Below, piece by piece: positions 26,419-34,905 of a DNA stretch of 64,000 nucleotides. How positions within the stretch are numbered: the first letter of the stretch is position 1; each line of letters starts with the position of its first letter. Source of the DNA: Acidicapsa dinghuensis (GTDB taxonomy: Bacteria > Acidobacteriota > Terriglobia > Terriglobales > Acidobacteriaceae); NCBI RefSeq assembly GCF_025685685.1, contig NZ_JAGSYH010000004.1:620001-684000 (forward strand). Direction: 5' to 3'. The notes below the pieces were generated by a model, which saw only the letters and a list, made by a program, of their open reading frames with translations, did no database searches and was not told the origin of the DNA. The position numbers were made by a program, and so were the translations under genes.

Positions 26419-26582
26419 TTACCTTTTGGGGACTATGGAAAATAGGATGAGGGCAGATGGAGTGGAGCACTGGTCCATTAGTTCTTTTTCGAAGTTGGGA
26501 TCAGAGTGCGCGCCGTGGCCTGTCATTGCCAATTCCACGAGTACGATGTGCTAACGAAGCTTCCGGCTCGAGAGGACAATGA

Positions 26583-26981
26583 ATGCCAGCAAACGGAAAA
26601 CCTCGCATCTTCGTAGTTGACGATGAGCCAACGATTGCTTCCACGCTCGGGATGATCCTGAACTCGTCCGGCTTTTCGGCGACTGTCTTCACCGACCCTC
26701 TGGAAGCGTTGCGGGCCGCAGAGACACAATGCCCAGATTTCTTGATCTCGGATGTCATGATGCCAAAGCTGAACGGCATCGATTTAGGGGTGCAGTTCAA
26801 GGCGATTTTTCCCAGTTGCAGGATTCTGTTGTTCTCGGGCCAAGCAACGACTTCGGACCTGCTGGAGACTGCCCGGAAAAACGGACATAATTTTAACCTG
26901 CTCACCAAGCCAGTTCATCCCTCGGATTTGCTTGCTGCCATTGAGGCAATCGACACTCTTGAGGCGGTGGATGGGAAGTGA
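26583..26981 (+). CDS. Single-domain CheY-like response regulator
   Basis: The 132-residue receiver has acidic pair D13-D14, phospho-acceptor Asp57 (FLISDVMMP), a Ser/Thr switch in LLFSGQA and the conserved Lys in LLTKPVHP. There is no output domain, so it works by protein contact or phosphotransfer. Two copies of the palindrome precede it. The nearby kinase fusion (22406-26149) and the half-kinase at 30364 are possible partners. Confidence 0.88.
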   Translation: MPANGKPRIFVVDDEPTIASTLGMILNSSGFSATVFTDPLEALRAAETQCPDFLISDVMMPKLNGIDLGVQFKAIFPSCRILLFSGQATTSDLLETARKNGHNFNLLTKPVHPSDLLAAIEAIDTLEAVDGK

Positions 26982-27067
26982 CAGCATCGTCGCAACAATG
27001 AGCCCCGAAAGTCGCCCGACGGGTGCTGGACGGAGGCCCACGCGAATCCTCCGAAATTAGAATTTAT

Positions 27068-27226
27068 TTATAGTCGCGTGCGGCTTCTCCCAAACAGCAG
27101 ATATAGCAAAACGATAATCAGGATGAGATCGAGACCACCGCCACCGTAGTAGCCAATTCCAGGTCCCATGTAATATCCGCCGCCGCCAACCGCAAGGATG
27201 AGCACTATCAAGATGATGATGAACAT
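27068..27226 (-). CDS. Small Gly-rich two-helix membrane protein (52 aa, DUF3309-like)
   Basis: The 52-residue protein is MFIIILIVLILAVGGGG, then a Gly/Tyr loop (YYMGPGIGYYGGGG), then LDLILIIVLLYLLFGRSRTRL. A two-helix membrane protein with a Gly-rich turn is the DUF3309 pattern, commonly found with stress genes. A strong AGGAGGAATTC lies directly before ATG 27226. It heads a minus-strand group with the DUF1440-like gene upstream. Confidence 0.75.
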   Translation of the reverse strand: MFIIILIVLILAVGGGGYYMGPGIGYYGGGGLDLILIIVLLYLLFGRSRTRL

Positions 27227-27254
27227 GAATTCCTCCGCTTATGTGATCCGCCCT

Positions 27255-27782
27255 CTAAAGAAGGCTTCGAGCTATGCGTCGAACGCATTCCGTAGTTATG
27301 CCGTAGACGAGGTGAGCAGCAAGTGGCGAAGCCTGCGCAGTTGCGGGCTGATCCGTTGGTGACGGCCCAAGTTTTAGAGCGGGAACAGCAATGAGGTCGG
27401 CCCCGGTAAAGAGAAGCGATCCGTACGTTGCTCCGAATCCAGCCCGAATTCCGGGCCAGAGCTCAGCGAATGCGCCGTATAGGGCTCCCATGAGACCGCC
27501 GAATGCATAATGCACGATTGGACCCGATTTCTGCCTTTCCTCCCAGGAAAGGTGTTGGCCGCCCGTCACCGCACTTGCGATAGCGTCGGCGGTCTTCATT
27601 GTGGCGTCTTCCTTCGGTTCTTCGCTTTCAATTGCTTCGCGCTCATTCTCCTCTGGAGTTTGCACTGCCTGCTGCAATATTTGTCCCGGGCCTGCCATGA
27701 ATTCATTCATCACCCATGAGGCCACCAATCCGGCAGCCAAACCCGCAACGATCCCGCGCGCTACATGTCTCTCCTGACCCAT
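27255..27782 (-). CDS. DUF1440-like inner membrane protein
   Basis: The 175-residue protein starts with GIVAGLAAGLVASWVMNEFMAG, contains a charged loop, then IVHYAFGGLMGALYGAFAEL, ATYGSLLFTGADLIAVPALKLG and HLVYGITTECVRRI. This spacing of Gly-rich helices with an HYAFG motif fits the DUF1440/YagU group, linked in enterobacteria to acid tolerance (family knowledge). Membrane location is clear; the precise role is unknown. It is adjacent to another small membrane protein on the same strand. Confidence 0.75.
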   Translation of the reverse strand: MGQERHVARGIVAGLAAGLVASWVMNEFMAGPGQILQQAVQTPEENEREAIESEEPKEDATMKTADAIASAVTGGQHLSWEERQKSGPIVHYAFGGLMGALYGAFAELWPGIRAGFGATYGSLLFTGADLIAVPALKLGPSPTDQPATAQASPLAAHLVYGITTECVRRIARSLL

Positions 27783-27839
27783 GACAATCTCCCTTGCTGT
27801 CCCGCACCCAATAGAGCGTTCTCAATTCGCTACGCGATG

Positions 27840-28850
27840 CTAAGGTTGTCCCCCACCGCCGCCAGCACCATAGATATTCCCCGTGGTGTAGCTGGCATCA
27901 TTGGCGGCAAGCTGCACATAGATGCTCGCCAGTTCCGCCGGCTGACCGGCTCGACGAAGCGGATATGTCTCACCAAAATGGATCAGATGGTCTTGCGTCG
28001 CACCACCGGAAACTTGCAGGGGTGTCCAGATTGGGCCAGGTGCGACGCCATTCACGCGTATCCCTTTAGGCCCGAACTGCTTCGCAAGGGACTTCACATA
28101 ATTCATCGTCGCAGCCTTCGTTTGCGCATAGTCATAGAGATTGCCAGCTGGGTCGTACGCCTGCTCAGAGGTGGTCGCAATGATCGCGGAGCCAGGACGC
28201 AGGTGAGGAAGGGCTGCCTTGATAATCCAGAAGGGCGCATAGATGTTCGTCTTCATGGTTGCGTCGAATGCTTCGCTCGTGAGTTGCAGGATGTCTTCGC
28301 ACTGCTGTTGTCGGCCCGCGTTGGAGACGACAATATCGAGGCCGCCTAATCCCGCGATCGCCTTAGCAACGAGTTCTTTGCAGTACGTTTCTTGTCGCAG
28401 ATCTCCGGGCGCTGGAATCCCTCTACGCCCCTCGGCTTTGATGAGCTGGATGACTTCGTCGGCGTCGGGCTCTTCGGTCGGATAGTAACTGATGACAACA
28501 TCCGCCCCTTCTCGCGCAAATGCGATGGCTGCGGCTCTTCCCATGCCAGAATCGCCACCTGTGATGAGTGCCTTTCTTCCTTTTAGCCGCCCGGTGCCTT
28601 TGTAGCTCGTCTCGCCATGGTCGGGTCGGGGATTCATTTTGCTTGCTAGTCCTGGCCACGGTTGTGATTGGCCCGGATAAGGTGGCTTTGGATACTTCGT
28701 GGTGGGGTCGACAAAAGGCGCCGCTGTGTCCTGAGTCGAAGTCTGGGCACCCGCCGTGGGGATTGCAGAGCTGAGCGCAGCACCGGCCAGACCCGCTCCG
28801 ACATGGCTAACGAGATTGCGCCGGGAAATAAATTTGTCTGAAAGGCTCAT
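27840..28850 (-). CDS. Tat-exported short-chain dehydrogenase
   Basis: The 336-residue SDR starts at ATG 28850 with GGAGAGGAACG upstream. It has a twin-arginine signal (ISRRNLVSHVGAGLAGAAL) and a Pro-rich linker (about 30-75) with KMNPRPDHGETSYKGTGRLKG, typical of the YdaD/YhxC-like stress SDR group. The core has the cofactor motif TGGDSGMGR, NNAG replaced by SNAG, the active-site Ser (TTSEQAYD) and YAQTK. Export of an NAD(P)-type SDR implies folding with bound cofactor in the cytoplasm before export. It neighbours formaldehyde dehydrogenase, suggesting detoxification. Confidence 0.88.
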   Translation of the reverse strand: MSLSDKFISRRNLVSHVGAGLAGAALSSAIPTAGAQTSTQDTAAPFVDPTTKYPKPPYPGQSQPWPGLASKMNPRPDHGETSYKGTGRLKGRKALITGGDSGMGRAAAIAFAREGADVVISYYPTEEPDADEVIQLIKAEGRRGIPAPGDLRQETYCKELVAKAIAGLGGLDIVVSNAGRQQQCEDILQLTSEAFDATMKTNIYAPFWIIKAALPHLRPGSAIIATTSEQAYDPAGNLYDYAQTKAATMNYVKSLAKQFGPKGIRVNGVAPGPIWTPLQVSGGATQDHLIHFGETYPLRRAGQPAELASIYVQLAANDASYTTGNIYGAGGGGGQP

Positions 28851-28917
28851 CGTTCCTCTCCGAACTTCCGGTGTGCAGCAGGGGGGTATTGGTTTTGTCT
28901 CGGGAAGAGCCACAGAA

Positions 28918-30075
28918 CTAAGCCGCATTTGGATGGAGAACCACCTTGGTCCATCCCTTGTCACGGTTGTCAAAGTGCATGTAAGCGTCGGGAGCTTCTT
29001 CGAGCGACAGCTCATGCGAGATGATCAAAGATGGATTGGCCTTGTCCTGATGAATCAGGTCGCGCAGGCGACGGTTGTAGGCTTTGACGTTGCACTGTCC
29101 CGTGCCCATCTTCTGGCCTTTGAACCAGAACTTGCCGAAATCGAACGCGATCTGACCTTTCTTCGCAAGCTCATCTTCGCTCTTTGGGTCCTGCGGAATG
29201 AACACCCCGATCACTCCAATCTGTCCCGTGGCTTTCACCGCATCCACGAGGGCATTCATGGTGAGATTCGGAATCTCTTTTCCTCGGCCATTTGTACATT
29301 GATAACCGACACATTCCGCCCCGCAATCGGCTCCCCAGCCTCCGGTAGCCTCACGAATTTGATCGCCGATATTGCCCTTCTTCGTGTGAATAGGAGTGGC
29401 GCCAATCTTGTCAGCAAGTGCCAGTCTTTCCTCGATATCATCGACGACGAAGATCTGTGCCGCCCCTTGTATGCGCGCGGACATTGCGGCCATCAGCCCC
29501 ACTGGTCCAGAACCGTAAATTACGATGGACTGCCCCGGCTCGAGGTTAGCGAGGCGAGTAGCATGCCAGCCTGTCGGGAAAATATCTGACAACATCACAT
29601 AGTCGGTCTCCTTTTCGTCTGCGTCCGGGGGAAGTTGCAAACAGTTGTAGTCAGCGTAAGGAACACGCACGAATTGGGCCTGACCGCCGCTGTATGGCCC
29701 CATGCCGGCAAAGCCATAGGCCGCTCCGGCCATGCCGGGCATCACAGACGAATCGGCGCAAGTGAGACAGTAGCCGCTTAAACCGCGCTCGCAATTTGCG
29801 CAGAAGCCGCATCCGATGTTGAAAGGAAGGACGACCTTATCGCCGACCTTTACGGTGTCCACTGCGTCACCCACTTCAACAACCTCCCCGAGGTTCTCAT
29901 GCCCGAGAATCTTGCCCTTCTCGACATTTGTGCGCCCCTCGTACATATGCAGGTCAGAACCGCAGATATTGGTGGTCGTCAGTTTGAGTAGCACATCGGT
30001 GTGCTTTTCGATTTTCGGATCTGCAACATTATCGACCGAAACTTTCTTAGGCCCGTGATATACAAGTGCCTTCAT
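28918..30075 (-). CDS. fdhA: Zinc-dependent dehydrogenase, glutathione-independent formaldehyde dehydrogenase type
   Basis: The 385-residue medium-chain dehydrogenase has the catalytic zinc ligands Cys38 (NICGSDLHMYEGR), His59 and Glu60 (GHENLGEV). Structural zinc Cys residues lie in CGFCANC...GYC, and the nucleotide-binding motif is YGSGPVGLM. The long MPGMAGAAYGFAGMG insert and DIFPTGWHA segment are characteristic of formaldehyde-dismutase / glutathione-independent formaldehyde dehydrogenases rather than ordinary alcohol dehydrogenases. It oxidises formaldehyde or small aldehydes with NAD. It is followed on the same strand by the Tat SDR. Confidence 0.85.
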   Translation of the reverse strand: MKALVYHGPKKVSVDNVADPKIEKHTDVLLKLTTTNICGSDLHMYEGRTNVEKGKILGHENLGEVVEVGDAVDTVKVGDKVVLPFNIGCGFCANCERGLSGYCLTCADSSVMPGMAGAAYGFAGMGPYSGGQAQFVRVPYADYNCLQLPPDADEKETDYVMLSDIFPTGWHATRLANLEPGQSIVIYGSGPVGLMAAMSARIQGAAQIFVVDDIEERLALADKIGATPIHTKKGNIGDQIREATGGWGADCGAECVGYQCTNGRGKEIPNLTMNALVDAVKATGQIGVIGVFIPQDPKSEDELAKKGQIAFDFGKFWFKGQKMGTGQCNVKAYNRRLRDLIHQDKANPSLIISHELSLEEAPDAYMHFDNRDKGWTKVVLHPNAA

Positions 30076-30242
30076 GACATTTCTCCTGAGTCCCGCAGGT
30101 GGCTACCCAACACGGACAATTCTGATTCAGCTTTAGCGGGGTCCGCTGCGAAGTTCGGAGAGGGCCAGAACACACCAAGCTTCTGCATAGGATGCACGCG
30201 GGCTCGGCGGCGTTCATTCGAAATGCAATCGAGATACTTCCG

Positions 30243-30260
30243 CCTAGGAGTGTTCCTAGG
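30243..30260. promoter_or_regulatory. Palindromic operator candidate (site 6)
   Basis: CCTAGGAGTGTTCCTAGG has 7-base perfect arms around GTGT. It is located 105 bases upstream of the GAF/H-box half-kinase start at 30364 and 168 bases upstream of the divergent formaldehyde dehydrogenase. Confidence 0.65.
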
Positions 30261-30363
30261 TGAGTTCCAAGGACAAAGAGATATATGCTGGACAAACCAG
30301 TTTTGTCCCCGCGCTGCAACGGAAGAATGGCCTCGGGACATCCCGGTAAAGGGCGGTGTGCCG

Positions 30364-31161
30364 ATGACCGTAGACACCGGGATGGACACACGGAATCTCT
30401 ATTCGTCGCAGGATTTCCTGTCTCGACATCTTCACCCCGACAATGCCGAGCGCAAGGTTCGAGTTCTTCGACGAATTGCTCATCTCCTTGCGGAACGTCC
30501 AGGTGACGCACTCCAGGAATTGGTCAACATCGCGGTGGAGGAATGCAACGGAGACAGCGCCGGAGTGAGCCTCGAAGAGCAGCTACCGGATGGCACGATC
30601 CAATTCCGTTGGGTTGCTGTTGCCGGCAGCTTTTCACGGTATCTCGGTGGGACCACTCCGCGTGGATACAGTCCCTGCGGGACCTGCCTCGATCGCAACT
30701 CCCCGCAGCATTATCGGCTGTTTAAGCCGTATTACGACTTTCTCGGCGTGTACGCCGAACCGATCCTCGACGGCATCTTAATCCCGTGGCACGGCCCTGA
30801 TGGGGAGGGGACGATATGGCTGGTTTCCCATCGCTCAGCAATGGAATTCGATATGAGCGACTTCGAGCTCCTTTCGATGGTCGCTGAAATTGTCTCCGTT
30901 GCGGTCGCATTCGATTCCAGACATCGGTCAGATCGAAATCACGATCTGCAAGAGGGGCGGGACGAGAGGAATTCGGAACTCGCCCATGAAATCAATAACC
31001 CCCTTCAGAGCATTTCCAACACAATTTTCTTGGCCGAACAGAATCCCGGCGATAATTCGGAATTCCTCAAGACTGCCGCGGAACAATTAAAGAGGCTGTC
31101 TGATCTTGTCGCGCTATTAGTGAGTAAGAAACAGTCATGGCCCGCAGCGTCGTCCAAATAA
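30364..31161 (+). CDS. GAF domain protein with H-box but no ATPase (half-kinase)
   Basis: The start is taken at ATG 30364 (MTVDTGMDTRNLY); upstream in-frame sequence is non-coding and contains the palindrome. In the 265-residue protein, a GAF domain spans about residues 35-185 (VEECNGDSAGVSLEEQ; GYSPCGTC; ILDGILIPWHG). It is followed by an intact HisKA-type H-box LAHEINNPLQSISNTIFL and its partner helix, then ends with no HATPase domain. It could be a phosphotransfer intermediate, a substrate of another kinase, or a dimerisation partner. It is paralogous to the GAF half of the sigma fusion at 17413-18696, where the H-box His is lost. Confidence 0.78.
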   Translation: MTVDTGMDTRNLYSSQDFLSRHLHPDNAERKVRVLRRIAHLLAERPGDALQELVNIAVEECNGDSAGVSLEEQLPDGTIQFRWVAVAGSFSRYLGGTTPRGYSPCGTCLDRNSPQHYRLFKPYYDFLGVYAEPILDGILIPWHGPDGEGTIWLVSHRSAMEFDMSDFELLSMVAEIVSVAVAFDSRHRSDRNHDLQEGRDERNSELAHEINNPLQSISNTIFLAEQNPGDNSEFLKTAAEQLKRLSDLVALLVSKKQSWPAASSK

Positions 31162-31329
31162 GGAATCGCCCTTGGGAATTTCCCCCAGGCTGTAACCTTG
31201 AAGCCGCTGACTCGTCGCTGGGCGAGTGTTGGTGACAGGAATTCAGCATCAGACTCTTGATATGTTTTCTTTGCGCTTCTCGCCGCGTGGCGCTTCGGCA
31301 TTGGTTGCCGTGTCATACAATTCTCAACT

Positions 31330-32043
31330 ATGACCACTGACGTTCATTGGCCCGCGATTGCATTTCGGCTCCTCCTGACGATCATCGCGGGAGCTGCACT
31401 GGGAGCCGAGCGCAGCAAAAGCGGTCATCCTGCCGGACTGCGGACGACACTTCTTGTGACGCTCGCCGCGTCAATCGCCATGATCCAGATGAATCTGCTG
31501 ATTCAGACAAACGGGAAACCTTCGAATTCCTACGCAGTCATGGATCTGATGCGTCTGCCTCTCGGCATCCTTACCGGTGTCGGCTTTATTGGCGCGGGAG
31601 CGATCGTTCGGAAGGGCGAGATGGTGCTCGGCATCACCACCGCAGCAACCATGTGGTTTGCAACGGTGGTTGGGTTGTGTCTCGGCGGGGGACAACTGGT
31701 TCTGGGCAGCACGGCAACCGTGATTGGCTACCTGGTTCTTTGGGCGCTCCGTTTCGCGGAGCAACGCTTAGAGACCTACCAGAGGGGTGCATTGACGGTC
31801 GTCAGCGAGGGCAATCATGTTTCCGCCCAATCGTTGTCGCGCCTTCTGCGTTCCGAACGAATCCATATAAAGTCCGCGTCCGCACGCTATGAGGAAACAG
31901 AACATCGGAACAGGTTCCAATTCGAAATAAGGTGGCACAGAGAAGACCCCGCCGACATGCCCGATGTCATTGAGCGCCTGCGGCAATTGCCCGGGATAAT
32001 ATTGTGCGATTGGAGCGGTACTGGAAAGCCGATGAAGGAGTAG
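31330..32043 (+). CDS. MgtC/SapB-family membrane protein
   Basis: The 237-residue protein opens with LTIIAGAALGAERSKSGHPAGLRTTLLVTLAAS, then RLPLGILTGVGFIGAGAIVRKG and GITTAATMWFATVVGLCLGGG. These are the conserved MgtC/SapB segments, including the R-T-T-L loop and the GVGFIGAGAI motif. A soluble C-terminal ACT-like domain of about 90 residues follows. The family helps survival at low magnesium and in acid, and modulates ATP synthase in pathogens; the role here is by analogy. It is convergent with the GH15 gene. Confidence 0.9.
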   Translation: MTTDVHWPAIAFRLLLTIIAGAALGAERSKSGHPAGLRTTLLVTLAASIAMIQMNLLIQTNGKPSNSYAVMDLMRLPLGILTGVGFIGAGAIVRKGEMVLGITTAATMWFATVVGLCLGGGQLVLGSTATVIGYLVLWALRFAEQRLETYQRGALTVVSEGNHVSAQSLSRLLRSERIHIKSASARYEETEHRNRFQFEIRWHREDPADMPDVIERLRQLPGIILCDWSGTGKPMKE

Positions 32044-32062
32044 TCACGCCTGCCGTCTACAT

Positions 32063-33799
32063 CTAACGAGAGGCCAGCATTCTCGCGGCATTGACAAGAG
32101 CAATATGGGACAACGCCTGGGGGAAGTTTCCCATGAATTGAGCGCGATCCGGATCATATTCCTCCGACAAAAGCCCGACGTCGTTTCGCAGATCGACGAC
32201 TCTCTCAAAAAGATTCTCCGCGTCGCTCCATCGTTTGGCTCCAGCAAGATTCTGGACCATCCAGAAGGAGCAGGCGATAAAGGCGGATTCACGATTCTTG
32301 CGAGAATTCGGCGTGAACCGATAAATCAAGCCGTCTTTGGATAGCTTTTTCTGGATCACATCCATCGTGCTCCTGACACGCTCATCTCCGAAGGGAAGGA
32401 ACCCAAAGATCGGCAGGAGTAAAACGGAGGCGTCAAGAACCGCAGAATCGAAAGATTGAACAAAGCTACCGAGTCGACGGTTGAATCCTCTGCGGCATAT
32501 CTGCCGGTGCAAGCGATCCTTAATCATCTTCCACTCCTGGCTTCTTCCTCTTGTGCTTTTGACGCCGTGATCGAGAGCTAGCCAGGCCATCGCCTTCGAG
32601 TAGGTATAGTGCCTTTTGTGATCCCGCTGCTCCCATAAACCCGAGGCAGGCTGACGAAAGTTGGCAGCAACGCAATTTGTCAGGTCGTTTTGGAAACGGT
32701 GAAGGCGCCTGTCTAGATTAAGACCGGCCCGCTTCATGCTCACTATGGCATCTGCGACCTCACCGTACACATCCAATTGCAGCTGATCGGATGCTGCATT
32801 TCCCAACCGGACTGGCTGCGACCCTCGATATCCCTGGAGCCATGGAAGCTCGCACTCGGGAAGATGCCGCTCACCCCGCATACCATACATGATCTGTAAT
32901 CTTTGCGCATCGCTTCCCACAGCCTGAAGAAGCCATTCCTGCCAAGCCCTAGCCTCTTCAGTCAAACCAACCGAGAGTAGCGACTCAAGCGCAAACGCAG
33001 CATCGCGGAGCCAGCAGTAGCGGTAGTCCCAGTTTCGACCCTCGCCAAAATACTCCGGCAAAGAGGTGGTAGGAGCAGCGACCATCCCGCCAGTGGGCCG
33101 ATAGGTGAGCGCTTTGAGGGTGATCAGAGATCGCTCTACGACTCCCTGCCATGCTCCGTCATAGCTGCTTTGAGCACACCATTCCGTCCAGAACCGCTTC
33201 GTTTCCGTCAATGCCTTTTGCACATTGACCCGTCGCGGAGGTCCCTCTTGAGCATTGGCATAGGTCAGAACGAAAGAACGGTACTGACCTCGTTTTAGCG
33301 TGAATTCCGCAGTCGCAATTTCGCTTTTTGTCTGGATCGGTTGCTTAGTACGGAGGTATGCGATTCCGACACCAGCGGCTGCTGTCCAAGTATTTCCGTC
33401 TCGCTTGCCCGTCCATGGAACCGTGCGGCCATAATCGAATCGAAGGCACAGTTCCATCTGAACGGTTATTGAGCCCTCGACACACGTGGCGATCCGAACA
33501 ACGTCGGAATGAGTCTCTCGCACCGGCATAAAATCGGTCAGTAAGAGGACGCCTGCAGCCGTTTCGAATCGGGTTTCAAGAATTAACGTGCGCTCCCGAT
33601 ACCGCCTTGTGACTTTTCTGCAGCTGCCTCTCGGTGCAAGCAGCCATCTGCCATTTAGCTCGGTTCCGACGAGCGCCGCAAAGCAGGCTGGTGAAGAGAA
33701 ATCGGGCCAGCACAGCCAATCTATCGATCCATTCTTTCCCACAAGCGCAGCTGTCTCGCAATCACCAATCAGGGCGTAATCTTCGATTTCAAGAGACAT
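32063..33799 (-). CDS. Glycoside hydrolase family 15 (glucoamylase/trehalase-like)
   Basis: The 578-residue cytoplasmic enzyme has the GH15 bacterial layout. An N-terminal beta-sandwich starts IEDYALIGDCETAALVGKNG and SIDWLCWPDFSSPACF; the (alpha/alpha)6 barrel has GEGRNWDYRYCWLRDAAFAL and later LLPIFGFLPFGDERV. There is no signal peptide. Bacterial members of this form hydrolyse trehalose or alpha-glucosidic bonds, relevant to osmotic stress. Substrate cannot be told from sequence alone. Gene orientation is opposite to its neighbours. Confidence 0.9.
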   Translation of the reverse strand: MSLEIEDYALIGDCETAALVGKNGSIDWLCWPDFSSPACFAALVGTELNGRWLLAPRGSCRKVTRRYRERTLILETRFETAAGVLLLTDFMPVRETHSDVVRIATCVEGSITVQMELCLRFDYGRTVPWTGKRDGNTWTAAAGVGIAYLRTKQPIQTKSEIATAEFTLKRGQYRSFVLTYANAQEGPPRRVNVQKALTETKRFWTEWCAQSSYDGAWQGVVERSLITLKALTYRPTGGMVAAPTTSLPEYFGEGRNWDYRYCWLRDAAFALESLLSVGLTEEARAWQEWLLQAVGSDAQRLQIMYGMRGERHLPECELPWLQGYRGSQPVRLGNAASDQLQLDVYGEVADAIVSMKRAGLNLDRRLHRFQNDLTNCVAANFRQPASGLWEQRDHKRHYTYSKAMAWLALDHGVKSTRGRSQEWKMIKDRLHRQICRRGFNRRLGSFVQSFDSAVLDASVLLLPIFGFLPFGDERVRSTMDVIQKKLSKDGLIYRFTPNSRKNRESAFIACSFWMVQNLAGAKRWSDAENLFERVVDLRNDVGLLSEEYDPDRAQFMGNFPQALSHIALVNAARMLASR

Positions 33800-33906
33800 C
33801 GCCGCAACCCTCGCTCATCCAGGAATCGATCGAGATGTTAGATGCCGATTTGGTCTGCACGACCCGCATCTAAGACGTTGTGCCGCGTGCATATGGAGGC
33901 AATGAG

Positions 33907-34905
33907 ATGGGATCGAACCTCACGGTGGTCATTACTGGAGCGTCTGCTGGGCTCGGACGCGCCGTTGCTCATGAATTCGGCAAAATCGGCGCTCGAATCG
34001 GCCTGATCTCGCGTGACCATGCAGCGCTAGAAGCGACCGGCGTGGAGGTCGAGCATTTTGGCGGCACAGCAGCTACCTATGCGGCCGATGTGAGCGACGA
34101 TCGGGCCGTGGAGAAGGCGGCTGCCTATTTCGAAGAACGCCTCGGGCCTATCGACATCTGGGTTAATAACGCGATGGTTTCAGTGTTCTCCCCCATTAAA
34201 GAAATGGAGGCTCCCGAGTTCCGTCGCGTCACCGAGGTAAATTACCTTGGCTATGTTCACGGCACTCTCGCGGCGCTGCGGAGAATGCTTCCTCGAAATC
34301 GGGGTCGCATCATCCAGGTGGGCTCGGCGCTCGCGGTCAGAAGCATACCCTTGCAGTCTGCTTATTGCGCCACCAAACATGCCATTGTGGGTTTCACAGA
34401 TTCGCTGCGCTGCGAGCTCTATCACGACGAGAGCGACGTGAAAGCAATTGTGGTCCACATGCCGGCGATGAATACTCCGCAGTTTACCTGGGTAAAGAGC
34501 CGACTTCCGAATCTGCCGCAACCTGTGCCCCCAATTTACGAGCCGGAAGTTGGTGCAAGAGTGATTGTGCATGCGGCTTGCACTTCGTCACCGAGAAGAG
34601 AGTATTGGGTTGGCGGATCGACTGTAAAGGCGATTGTCGGACAGAAGTTGTTTCCAGGCTTGCTGGACTACTATCTTGGCAAAACCGGGTATAAAGCGCA
34701 GCAACGTGAGGAACCGGATTCTCCCGACCGGCAAGACAATGTTTGGCATCCTGTTTCAACGACGCTCGGCGCGCATGGGCCGTTTGATAGAAAATCGCGT
34801 TCGTTCAGCCTGCAGGCTGAAGTGTCGAAACATCGCGGCTGGTTTGTCTTGGGATGTGGACTGCTTGGTGCGGCGCTCTGCGCGAAGAGATTTTTCGCGC
34901 GCTAG
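33907..34905 (+). CDS. Short-chain dehydrogenase with C-terminal membrane anchor
   Basis: ATG 33907 is preceded by GGAGGCAATGAG. The 332-residue SDR has the cofactor motif TGASAGLGR, a WVNNAM variant of NNAG, the active-site Ser in VGSALAVR and YCATKHA. The longer C-terminus ends with a hydrophobic segment (GWFVLGCGLLGAALCA) that may anchor it in the membrane. Members of this group often act on lipid or steroid-like substrates, but that is unproven. The 3' end overlaps the convergent GMC gene by four bases. Confidence 0.85.
   Translation: MGSNLTVVITGASAGLGRAVAHEFGKIGARIGLISRDHAALEATGVEVEHFGGTAATYAADVSDDRAVEKAAAYFEERLGPIDIWVNNAMVSVFSPIKEMEAPEFRRVTEVNYLGYVHGTLAALRRMLPRNRGRIIQVGSALAVRSIPLQSAYCATKHAIVGFTDSLRCELYHDESDVKAIVVHMPAMNTPQFTWVKSRLPNLPQPVPPIYEPEVGARVIVHAACTSSPRREYWVGGSTVKAIVGQKLFPGLLDYYLGKTGYKAQQREEPDSPDRQDNVWHPVSTTLGAHGPFDRKSRSFSLQAEVSKHRGWFVLGCGLLGAALCAKRFFAR

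Larger units (their letters stand above)
26150..26582. promoter_or_regulatory. Intergenic regulatory region with two palindromes
   Basis: This 433-base gap before the CheY-like gene encodes nothing convincing. It holds sites 4 (26290-26309) and 5 (26403-26418), separated by about 94 bases. Two spaced operators upstream of one gene would allow cooperative binding or looping (inference). Confidence 0.6.

Noticed and set aside
27840..29015. Longer SDR frame beginning at 29015
   Set aside because: The first 55 residues overlap the formaldehyde dehydrogenase gene, and the Tat signal begins at the ATG at 28850 with its own ribosome site.
30001..30363. N-terminal extension of the GAF/H-box protein back to 30001
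   Set aside because: It overlaps the divergent dehydrogenase gene and includes the palindromic site; the composition is not protein-like.
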